The notes under the pieces were generated by a model. It saw only the letters and a program-made list of their open reading frames with translations. It made no database searches and had not been told where the DNA came from. 64,000 nt of DNA. Origin: an uncultured Acidimicrobiales bacterium. GTDB taxonomy: Bacteria > Actinomycetota > Acidimicrobiia > Acidimicrobiales > Bin134. The stretch is from NCBI GenBank assembly GCA_951813555.1, contig OX638344.1, forward strand, positions 3,721,076 through 3,785,075, given 5' to 3'. This document shows positions 57,929 to 64,000 of this stretch, piece by piece (the stretch's first letter is position 1; each line of letters opens with the position of its first letter). A program made the translations under genes and the position numbers.

Positions 57929-58324
57929 CTAGAAATCCGTGTATTCGGCCAAAGTTGACCGAAAGGCGTCGTACTCGGGTGAATCCAGCAGCGGGCGCAG
58001 GCCGTAGACCCAGCGGGCGTATTCCCCCTCTAGCTTCATCCGGCCCGACATAAAGGCCAGATCGGGGTGCTCGCCGCTGGCCACTTCGGCCCGGGCGTCG
58101 GCGTACTTGTAGACGATACCCACCTCTGCGTCGGCCAGCTTTCCTGAGGCCATCTCCACCAGACGGCCGTCGCGGATGACGGTGTGGTAGCGGACCTTGC
58201 CATCAGGTGCTCCGGTGACCTCATAGTTGGCCGAGCAATCCACTCCCGGCCGCTCCGGCCAGCCCGACGCAGCCTCCACGTTTAACCCGAACCAGTCAGC
58301 GCTCAGGAATCGGGCCCGCTCCAT
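57929..58324 (-). CDS. SCP2 sterol-transfer-domain protein
   Basis: A 131-residue SCP2-fold protein (GKVRYHTVIRDGRLVEMASG, GIVYKYADARAEVASGE, MSGRMKLEGEYARWVYG). Such proteins bind lipids or acyl-CoA; the family occurs next to mycothiol genes in actinobacteria. It lies 5 bp behind mca on the same strand, so the two are probably cotranscribed. The ATG at 58324 is used; the longer frame to 58408 overlaps mca and is rejected. Confidence 0.82.
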   Translation of the reverse strand: MERARFLSADWFGLNVEAASGWPERPGVDCSANYEVTGAPDGKVRYHTVIRDGRLVEMASGKLADAEVGIVYKYADARAEVASGEHPDLAFMSGRMKLEGEYARWVYGLRPLLDSPEYDAFRSTLAEYTDF

Positions 58325-58329
58325 GGTCG

Positions 58330-59184
58330 CTATCCGATACCCGCGAACAGGTCGGTCTCTGGCAAGTCGGTGTCCACCAGGCTGCGTCCCAGCACGTAGT
58401 CCTCCCACGGATAGGCATCAGCCATATGGTGATCGGGCAGGCCGAACCAGAACTTGGAGTCGGGGTCGACTTGCGTGCGGTGAGCGAGCAGGGCCTTGGA
58501 ACGGCGGTCGAAATAGCCGGCGCACTGGATTCGGGTGGTGATGGCATCGTCGTTGGACGGCCGGCTGAACCAGCGCTCGTCGTAGGGCGACTCCAGATCC
58601 AGCTCGCCGAACTTCTCGTGCAGAGCGGTGATCCGATTCCGAGACCAAGTCACGTAGTACATCTTCAGTGGCTGCCACGGCTCGCCGGCCTCGGGAAAGG
58701 CGTCGGGGCTGCCGGAGGCGTCGAAGGCCGGTTCGCTGATTTCGGCCACCCTCAGGTGGTCGGGGTGGCGGTAGCCCTGCTGGTCCTCCCCGTAGGTGAC
58801 CACCACATGGGGGCGCTCGGCGCGGATGATGGCTACCAAGCGGCCGACGGCCTCTTCCAGCTGAGCTTGGGCAAAGCTGCTGGGATCAGCGTTGGCATCG
58901 CTCTTGGGCATGCCGGAGTCGCGGTAGCCAAGCCAGTGCACGCTGCCATAACCGAGCACGTCAGCGGCCTCGACCAGCTCGTCCCGGCGGACCTGGTCTA
59001 GATTGTCCCGCACTTCCGGGCGGTCCATCTCCGGGTTCAAGATGTCACCCTCCTCACCGCCGGTGCAGCACACCAGAGAGGCCACCACCCCTTTGTCGGT
59101 GTACATGGCCACCGTCGCCGACCCTTTTGACGACTCATCGTCGGGATGGGCGTGAATGGTGAGCATTCGAAGTTCGCCGGTCAT
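58330..59184 (-). CDS. mca: Mycothiol S-conjugate amidase
   Basis: A 284-residue PIG-L-family zinc amidase. IHAHPDDESSKGSATVA (AHPDDE at 12-17) and GYRHPDH give the metal ligands. MKMYYV, RTQVDPDSKFWF and the ending ETDLFAGI match Mca rather than MshB as I recall them. It cleaves mycothiol conjugates to mercapturic acids, detoxifying electrophiles. With WhiB and NucS it marks the organism as actinobacterial. Confidence 0.92.
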   Translation of the reverse strand: MTGELRMLTIHAHPDDESSKGSATVAMYTDKGVVASLVCCTGGEEGDILNPEMDRPEVRDNLDQVRRDELVEAADVLGYGSVHWLGYRDSGMPKSDANADPSSFAQAQLEEAVGRLVAIIRAERPHVVVTYGEDQQGYRHPDHLRVAEISEPAFDASGSPDAFPEAGEPWQPLKMYYVTWSRNRITALHEKFGELDLESPYDERWFSRPSNDDAITTRIQCAGYFDRRSKALLAHRTQVDPDSKFWFGLPDHHMADAYPWEDYVLGRSLVDTDLPETDLFAGIG

Positions 59185-59281
59185 CGCCCGCCCAGGCTAA
59201 CGCCGGCTCGGCTCAGCTAGGAACCCGTCCCGAGATGCCTTTCTGCCGGTTCCAAGACCCGTGAGCCTTTGGGGCAAGGGT

Positions 59282-59287
59282 TAGTCT
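59282..59287 (+). promoter_or_regulatory. -10 box of leaderless esterase promoter
   Basis: TAGTCT, 6 nt before the ATG at 59294. Confidence 0.5.
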
Positions 59288-59293
59288 CCGGGG

Positions 59294-60196
59294 ATGCCAA
59301 GTCCAGAATTCGAAGCCGTGCGGTCCATGCTGGCGTCCGCCCCCAAGCCCGACCCCACTGAAACCGCGGCGCAGCGCCGAGCCCGGTTGGATGCCAACGC
59401 CGCCGCCACACCGCTAGCCGATGGGGTGGTCAAACAAGATGTCGAGATCCCCGGTGTGCCCGGCGCCGCTTGGCTGCACCCCGAGGGGCACGATCTGGAA
59501 AGCCTGCCCGCGCTGCTGTTCTTCCACGGCGGCGGTTACCGGGTGGGATCCATCATCTCGCACCAGGGCTTCGGATCCCATCTGGCCTCGTTGATCCCGG
59601 CCCGGATCCTCTTGATCGACTACCGCCTGGCCCCGGAGAATCCATTTCCAGCCGCGGTCGAAGACTGCCTGGCCGCCTACCGCTGGATGCTGGACACCGG
59701 TATCGACCCGGACCGCATTGCGTTCATCGGCGACTCCGCCGGCGGCGGCTTGGTCGGCGCCGTCTTGCTGGGAGCCCGCGACCACCGATGGCCGCTGCCC
59801 GGGGCGGGAGTGTGCCTGTCGCCCTGGGTTGATCTGACCAACTCCTCGGTGAGTCACGCCGAGCGCGACGAGCTGGACGTGATGTTCGGCCACGAAGACG
59901 CGGTGACCGCCGCCAGGTGGTATCTGGACGGCCATGATCCCCGTGATCCGCTGGCCTCGCCGCTCTTCGGCGACTGGGAGGGCATGCCCCCCATGCTGGT
60001 CCACGCCGGAGATCACGAGGTGCTGCTGGACGATGCCACCGGATTCGCCGCCGCGCTGGAGTCAGCCGGCGTCGAGGTGGATCTCCGCATCTGGCCGGGA
60101 ATGATCCACGACTTCCAGATCATGTACCCCAACTATCCCGAGGCGGTCGAGGGAAGCGAGGCAATCGCTGCCTTCGTTCGGCGCGTTGTGGGGTGA
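59294..60196 (+). CDS. Alpha/beta hydrolase, HSL-type esterase/lipase
   Basis: A 300-residue esterase. The HSL oxyanion motif is FFHGGGY, the nucleophile is in GDSAGGG, the Asp in HAGDHEVLLDD and the His in WPGMIHDFQ, a complete triad. It would hydrolyse short acyl esters, perhaps of steroids or glycerides. The ATG is 6 nt behind TAGTCT. It converges on whiB with a 49-bp gap. Confidence 0.9.
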   Translation: MPSPEFEAVRSMLASAPKPDPTETAAQRRARLDANAAATPLADGVVKQDVEIPGVPGAAWLHPEGHDLESLPALLFFHGGGYRVGSIISHQGFGSHLASLIPARILLIDYRLAPENPFPAAVEDCLAAYRWMLDTGIDPDRIAFIGDSAGGGLVGAVLLGARDHRWPLPGAGVCLSPWVDLTNSSVSHAERDELDVMFGHEDAVTAARWYLDGHDPRDPLASPLFGDWEGMPPMLVHAGDHEVLLDDATGFAAALESAGVEVDLRIWPGMIHDFQIMYPNYPEAVEGSEAIAAFVRRVVG

Positions 60197-60245
60197 GAAG
60201 ATTGACGGCGCCAGCTGTATCCGGCGCCTGCTCAGTGCAGTCGGC

Positions 60246-60536
60246 TCAGGCCGATTCCCGCTCGGTGCGGTGGCGCCGCAGACCTATGACCGGAGTGGAG
60301 GGGGCGAAGCCCGCCTCTGCCCGCTCGATCTCCGACTCTCCGCCCCAGAACCCGAGCTCACGCTGGTCGCGGGCCCAGCTGCGGCACGCCCGAATTACGA
60401 CGCACTCACCGCAGATGCGGCGGGCTGCGTTCTCCCGTCGCTCACGAGCCGACGGGCGCTCGCCGGCCGGGGGAAAGAACAGTTCGCTCTTCCCTTTGCA
60501 GTTCGCATTTTCCATCCACCAAGGACGAGGCTCCAT
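60246..60536 (-). CDS. WhiB-family iron-sulfur transcriptional regulator
   Basis: A ~96-residue WhiB protein. The four cluster Cys are Cys13 (ANCKGK), Cys42 and Cys45 (CGEC), and Cys51; GFWGGESE replaces the common GVWGG turn. WhiB proteins bind a [4Fe-4S] cluster, sense redox or NO, and act with the principal sigma factor; they occur only in Actinobacteria. Start uncertain: ATG 60536 is 6 nt behind GGAG; ATG 60542 and 60578 and a TTG at 60620 are in frame. Confidence 0.88.
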   Translation of the reverse strand: MEPRPWWMENANCKGKSELFFPPAGERPSARERRENAARRICGECVVIRACRSWARDQRELGFWGGESEIERAEAGFAPSTPVIGLRRHRTERESA

Positions 60537-60691
60537 TGCCATCTCCACCCATTGCCTCCCGTTCGAGTCCGGGGGCATTCTCCGTTTGGCTATTGCTTCC
60601 ACAACCGAAACACCTAGCAATTGCTTAGTGATCCGCCTGCTTTCACTACCAAAAGTTAGACGCTCGAACAGCGCCCGTCACGATATCCTAT

Positions 60692-62245
60692 ATGAATAGT
60701 GTTGATAAATCCATCTCTGTAAGTGATAGCAGCCCTTCGGGGGGCGACAACCTGCCCAAACGCCAGGTTCTTGTCATCATACTCACGCTGATGCTGGCCC
60801 AGATGATGGCGGCCATCGAGGGCACAGTGGTGTCCACCGCGCTGCCCACCATCATCGGCGACCTGGGTCGGCGGGACCTGTACACCTGGGTTTTCACCTC
60901 CTATTTCATCGCATCGACCTCGTCGACGCCGTTGTGGGGGAAGCTGTCGGACCTCTGGGGCCGCAAAGGCCTCTACCAAACCGCCATCGTGATCTTCATG
61001 ATTGGGTCGGCTTTGGCCGGCATCTCGTCGAGCATGACCATGCTGATTGTGCTGCGAGCTGTCCAGGGGCTGGGTGCGGGAGGGCTGTTCACTCTGTCCA
61101 TGGCCATATTGGCCGATGTGCTGTCGCCCCGGGAGCGGGGCCGGTACCAGGGATACATGGGCGGGATATTCGCTCTGGCCACCATCTTGGGTCCGTTGGC
61201 GGGGGGCCTCTTGGTGGACTACGCCCACTGGCGATGGGTCTTCTTCATGGTCCTGCCGCTCGGAGGATTCTCGCTTGTGATGTCGGTCACCCATCTCGAG
61301 TTGGCCTTCACCCGCCGCGAGGCCCGGGTGGACTACGCCGGAGCGGGCCTGCTGTTGGTGTGGGTGATCGCCATCATCCTGGCCATGGAGTTGGGGGGTG
61401 ACTCCTGGGACTGGGTGTCGGCCCCATCGATCGGACTGGTGGCAGCCGGAGTCGGCGGTGCGGCCCTGTTCGTCGCTCAGCAGCGACGGGCAACCGAAGC
61501 CATCCTGCCACCCCGGCTTTTTCGGCTCCGGCTGTTCAACATCTCCTGTGTGATCCAGTTCATCGCAGGCGCGGCCATGCTCAGCGCGGGCATCTTCGGA
61601 CCGCTGTTCCTCCAAGTGGTCACCGATGTCAACGCCACCCGGTCGGGGCTGCTGTTGGTGCCCATGATGTTGGGGATGCTGCTCACCTCGGTGAGCGCCG
61701 GGCAGGTGCTCACCCGCACCGGGCGCTACAAGCCGGTGCCGATATTCGGGGCTGCCGTGCTCACCCTGGGCGTGTGGCTGATGTCGACCTTGAGCAGCGA
61801 GACATCGACGTTGACGGCCATGGCCTTTTTGTTCACGATGGGCTGCGGGGTGGGGGCCATCATGCAGGTGCTCTTGGTGGCTGTGCAGAACATCGTCCCC
61901 CATGACGACTTGGGGGCGGCCACGTCGGCGTCCAACTTCTTCCGCTCTCTGGGACAGACTTTCGGGTCCGCGGTGATGGGGGTCCTGTTCACTGCCCGGC
62001 TTGACCACTACCTCCCCCGGCTGGTGCCGAGTGGCGATCAGCTCGATATCGAGACTCTCATCGCCGTGCCGACCCAAATCGGCGCCATCGAGCCCGCGGC
62101 GGTGCGCGATGGCATCGTCGAATCGTTCGCCAATGCCATAGCGGATGTCTATTGGTGGGCCATCCCGGTGACAGCACTAGCCGTGCTGCTGGCCACGCTG
62201 GTGCCCGAGTACCGCCTTCGGGAGAAGGCGGCTGTCGGGAACTAG
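60692..62245 (+). CDS. MFS transporter, DHA2 (EmrB/QacA-like) family
   Basis: A 517-residue drug exporter with ~14 helices. AAIEGTVVSTALPTIIGDLG is helix 1; GKLSDLWGRKGLYQTA is motif A; RALQGLGAGGLFTLSMAILAD is motif C-like. A paralogue of the exporter at 31713-33311. The 150 bp upstream (60540-60691) are AT-richer than the neighbours and carry a TATCCT just before the ATG, so the promoter lies there. It shares a CTAG with the converging carnitine dehydrogenase-like gene. Confidence 0.88.
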   Translation: MNSVDKSISVSDSSPSGGDNLPKRQVLVIILTLMLAQMMAAIEGTVVSTALPTIIGDLGRRDLYTWVFTSYFIASTSSTPLWGKLSDLWGRKGLYQTAIVIFMIGSALAGISSSMTMLIVLRAVQGLGAGGLFTLSMAILADVLSPRERGRYQGYMGGIFALATILGPLAGGLLVDYAHWRWVFFMVLPLGGFSLVMSVTHLELAFTRREARVDYAGAGLLLVWVIAIILAMELGGDSWDWVSAPSIGLVAAGVGGAALFVAQQRRATEAILPPRLFRLRLFNISCVIQFIAGAAMLSAGIFGPLFLQVVTDVNATRSGLLLVPMMLGMLLTSVSAGQVLTRTGRYKPVPIFGAAVLTLGVWLMSTLSSETSTLTAMAFLFTMGCGVGAIMQVLLVAVQNIVPHDDLGAATSASNFFRSLGQTFGSAVMGVLFTARLDHYLPRLVPSGDQLDIETLIAVPTQIGAIEPAAVRDGIVESFANAIADVYWWAIPVTALAVLLATLVPEYRLREKAAVGN

Positions 62246-63240
62246 CTGTCGTCGGCTGCCCGGTTCGCGGCCTGGATCCGGGCATCTCTTTCGGTGATCA
62301 GTCGGCCCGCGCCGATCCCTGTGCCACTGAGCGCCCGCATCACACCCAGGAGGCTCTGGTCGCGTTGGCGCTCCAGTTCGGCCACCGTGCGACCCTCAGC
62401 CTGCGCTTCAGTGCCCGAGGCCATCGAATCCACGAGCTCATCGGTGAGCTCGGGGGCTTCCAGGTGGGTCCAGGGCAGTTTCAGCGCGGGGCCGAACTGA
62501 TGCAGCATGTGGCGCATCCCCCCGTCGCCGCCGGCCAGGTGAAAGGTGAGGTTGGTGCCCATGGCTGCCCACCGCAGACCCGGTCCGTAGACCACCGCGT
62601 CGTCAAGCTCGGCGGTGGTGGCCACGCCGTCGTTCACCAAGTGCAGCACCTCGCGCCACAGCGCCTCTTGGAGCCGGTCGGACAGGTAGCCCTCGATCTC
62701 ATTGCGCACCACGAGGGGGTGCATAACCAAGTCGTCGTAGTGCTCCACCGCGGCGGCCACCGCGGCGGGGCTGGTGGCCTCGCCGGCCACCACCTCCACC
62801 AGCGGCAGCAGATACACCGGGTTGAACGGGTGGCCAATGAGAAAGCGCTCAGGGTGGCGCAAGCCCCCGGCCAAGCGGGTGGGCAGCAGCCCCGAGGAAC
62901 TGCTGGCCATCACCTTGTGGGGTGGGGCGACATGGTCCAGTCGGTGCAGCAGCGAGCGCTTGAGCGCTTCGTCCTCGGGGGCGCTCTCCTGCACAAAGTG
63001 GGCTGCTTCGGCCAATTCCTCGGGCGAGTCGGCCCATCGCACCCTGCCCGGATCGGCCCCCGGGAACAGCCCCAGCTCGGTGGCCGCCGGCCAAGCGCGC
63101 TCGATGGCCCCCCGCAGTTGGCCCTCGGCCCCGTCGGCTGGATCCCAGGCCACCACGTCGTACCCCCGGGCCAGCACCCGCACTGCCCATCCCGAACCGA
63201 TGACCCCTGCCCCCACCAACCCAACGGTCTTTGTCGTCAT
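62242..63240 (-). CDS. L-carnitine dehydrogenase-like 3-hydroxyacyl-CoA dehydrogenase family protein
   Basis: A 332-residue NAD-dependent dehydrogenase with GLVGAGVIGSGWAVR at the start, SSSSGLLPT, IGHPFNPVYLLPLVEVVAGE and YGPGLRWAAMGTNLTFHLAGG. The last two stretches match carnitine 3-dehydrogenase as I know it (L-carnitine to 3-dehydrocarnitine) rather than fatty-acid enzymes. Neighbours give no carnitine operon, so this is not certain. Start ATG at 63240. Confidence 0.83.
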   Translation of the reverse strand: MTTKTVGLVGAGVIGSGWAVRVLARGYDVVAWDPADGAEGQLRGAIERAWPAATELGLFPGADPGRVRWADSPEELAEAAHFVQESAPEDEALKRSLLHRLDHVAPPHKVMASSSSGLLPTRLAGGLRHPERFLIGHPFNPVYLLPLVEVVAGEATSPAAVAAAVEHYDDLVMHPLVVRNEIEGYLSDRLQEALWREVLHLVNDGVATTAELDDAVVYGPGLRWAAMGTNLTFHLAGGDGGMRHMLHQFGPALKLPWTHLEAPELTDELVDSMASGTEAQAEGRTVAELERQRDQSLLGVMRALSGTGIGAGRLITERDARIQAANRAADDS

Positions 63241-63256
63241 CTCTCTGGTCGTGCCT

Positions 63257-63646
63257 TCACCACAGAACCCGGACGGGGAATTCTCGAAACGCGGAGTCTG
63301 TCGTGACCAATATCAGCGACTCCAACTCCGCCTGGGCCGCCAATATCCGGTCGAACGGGTCCCGGTGCTCGGCGGAATAGCTGCCAGCGCGAAGTCCGTG
63401 TTGGTAGGTGACCGGGAGATGCCTCATCGCCGCATCGACCACAAACTCATTGAATCGCAGCACGGCGCCTTCATATTCAGTGAGTCGGCCGAGCCGGAAC
63501 TTGGTGGCTACCTCCCACGCGCTGGCTGCACTAACAAAGACTTCATTGCCGGGATCAGTGACGACCTCCCTGACTGATGGCGGTAGCACCGGATCATCCG
63601 CCCAGCACCAAAGAAGCGCATGGGTATCAAGCAGCAGTTCACTCAC
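63257..63646 (-). CDS. vapC: PIN-domain ribonuclease toxin, VapC family
   Basis: A 129-residue PIN toxin. VSELLLDTHALLWCWADDP carries the first Asp; HRDPFDRILAAQAELESLILVTTD the later acidic residues. The type with HRDPFDR is found with Phd/YefM-like antitoxins. The GTG at 63646 overlaps the antitoxin end by 8 nt; the longer frame to 63727 would run through the antitoxin and is rejected. Confidence 0.86.
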   Translation of the reverse strand: MSELLLDTHALLWCWADDPVLPPSVREVVTDPGNEVFVSAASAWEVATKFRLGRLTEYEGAVLRFNEFVVDAAMRHLPVTYQHGLRAGSYSAEHRDPFDRILAAQAELESLILVTTDSAFREFPVRVLW

Positions 63647-63884
63647 CGGTGTACGCGCCTTCCCACGCCGCAAGCTCCTCTTCTGGCAGGGGCTCGAAGA
63701 ACTCAGGACCCAACTCAAGCCCGGCAAGCTGCCCTAGACGCCGGCGCTCGCGGCGCGGCAAGGGCATCAGCCGGGCATAGGGCTTGCCCGCTTTGGCCAG
63801 GATGATCTCTTCGCCACCATGGGCTCGTTCCAAAAGCTTCGACAAATGGGTTTTTGCCTCGTGAACGTTGACCATCTCGGTCAT
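63639..63884 (-). CDS. Antitoxin, Phd/YefM family
   Basis: An 81-residue antitoxin with MTEMVNVHEAKTHLSKLLER and the GEEIILAKAGKPYARLMPL hairpin of the Phd fold, then a Leu/Glu-rich toxin-binding tail. AGGAGG lies 7 nt before the ATG, one of the best Shine-Dalgarno sequences in the window. It should repress its own promoter with VapC. Confidence 0.87.
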   Translation of the reverse strand: MTEMVNVHEAKTHLSKLLERAHGGEEIILAKAGKPYARLMPLPRRERRRLGQLAGLELGPEFFEPLPEEELAAWEGAYTGE

Positions 63885-63924
63885 GATTGATCCTCCTGCC
63901 TGGTGGTTTGCACTTGTGGATATG

Positions 63925-63969
63925 ACTTAGTCCGATGACTAGACTAACTAAGCTTGCTGGTTTTAGCAA
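63925..63969 (-). promoter_or_regulatory. Promoter and palindromic operator of the second toxin-antitoxin operon
   Basis: On the minus strand TTGCTA (63969-63964), 17-bp spacer, TAGTCT (63946-63941). Inverted repeat CTTAGT (63926-63931) with ACTAAG (63947-63952), and inner AGTCCGATGACT, overlap the -10 and start point and could bind the antitoxin-toxin complex. The rest of 63885-64000 is AT-richer and holds no gene I can see. Confidence 0.6.
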
Positions 63970-64000
63970 CAGATTCTTGACGATCTCCAGAGAGGTTCTC

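Noticed and set aside
60656-62077. A 473-codon minus-strand open frame antisense to the MFS exporter
   Set aside because: It is a GC-rich shadow: Gly/His/Arg-rich with no motif, lying wholly opposite a well-supported transporter gene.
1-64000. tRNA, rRNA, CRISPR arrays, transposases, phage genes
   Set aside because: None seen on reading both strands. All intergenic gaps are under 300 bp and none shows tRNA arms, regular CRISPR spacing or terminal inverted repeats.

Overview
The window is a compact, GC-rich stretch of an actinobacterial chromosome. Markers that point this way are a mycothiol S-conjugate amidase, a WhiB-type iron-sulfur regulator, a NucS mismatch endonuclease, an F420-type luciferase-like oxidoreductase, many GTG starts, and about 18 genes whose start codon lies 6-8 nt behind a TANNNT -10 box, as expected for leaderless mRNAs. 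The density of short-chain dehydrogenases (SDRs), class III CoA-transferases, acyl-CoA ligases and a steroid-type IpdAB pair suggests a heterotrophic member of the Acidimicrobiia or a relative. That placement is inference; there is no rRNA or tRNA here to test it. I found no tRNA, rRNA, CRISPR array, insertion sequence or prophage gene. No gap between genes exceeds 300 bases.

Layout. 1-8.8 kb: ipdB (cut by the window edge) and ipdA, a divergent SDR plus metallo-beta-lactamase hydrolase, two related lipoproteins (one carrying a cyclophilin domain), and an alpha-methylacyl-CoA racemase divergent from an SDR-alcohol dehydrogenase pair. 8.8-11.7 kb: an accessory-looking patch with a proline-rich lipoprotein, a VapC/Phd toxin-antitoxin pair and a tyrosine phosphatase. 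11.8-20.9 kb: two small alpha/beta-barrel-like genes, three overlapping SDRs, a thioredoxin-like lipoprotein, and a tightly overlapped SDR / DUF35 / thiolase / CaiB / CaiB cassette that resembles the benzylsuccinate beta-oxidation (bbs) module. 20.9-36.6 kb: a D-2-hydroxyacid dehydrogenase, two acyl-CoA ligases, a photolyase, P450 and methyltransferases, a VOC protein, SDRs, a cyclase-family hydrolase, cobyric acid synthase coupled to a drug-type exporter, and two crotonase-family genes. 36.8-45.6 kb: a small membrane protein, an SDR, an O6-alkylguanine methyltransferase, a phosphotransferase, then a sulfate-assimilation block (SLC13-type carrier, fused ATP sulfurylase/APS kinase, two CysQ-type phosphatases) and nucS. 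45.7-52.5 kb: a VanW protein, a geranylgeranyl-reductase-like flavoprotein, an SDR, a PAP2 phosphatase, a methyltransferase fused to a MUG-type DNA glycosylase, and a luciferase-like oxidoreductase. 52.6-56.2 kb: a polyhydroxyalkanoate (PHA) cluster with synthase, phasin-like protein, strong terminator, 3-hydroxybutyryl-CoA dehydrogenase and XRE regulator. 56.2-64 kb: a tiny conserved ORF, thermonuclease-like lipoprotein, YdjC-like deacetylase, SCP2 protein, Mca, an HSL-type esterase, WhiB, an exporter, an L-carnitine dehydrogenase-like gene and a second toxin-antitoxin pair.

The genes fit a lifestyle of oxidising steroid-like, branched or dicarboxylic acids through CoA thioesters, storing carbon as PHA, assimilating sulfate and protecting itself with mycothiol and DNA repair. 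Two genome-level habits stand out. Promoter and start codon are almost fused. Gene edges are also repeatedly duplicated as short direct repeats in the intergenic gaps (six junctions).
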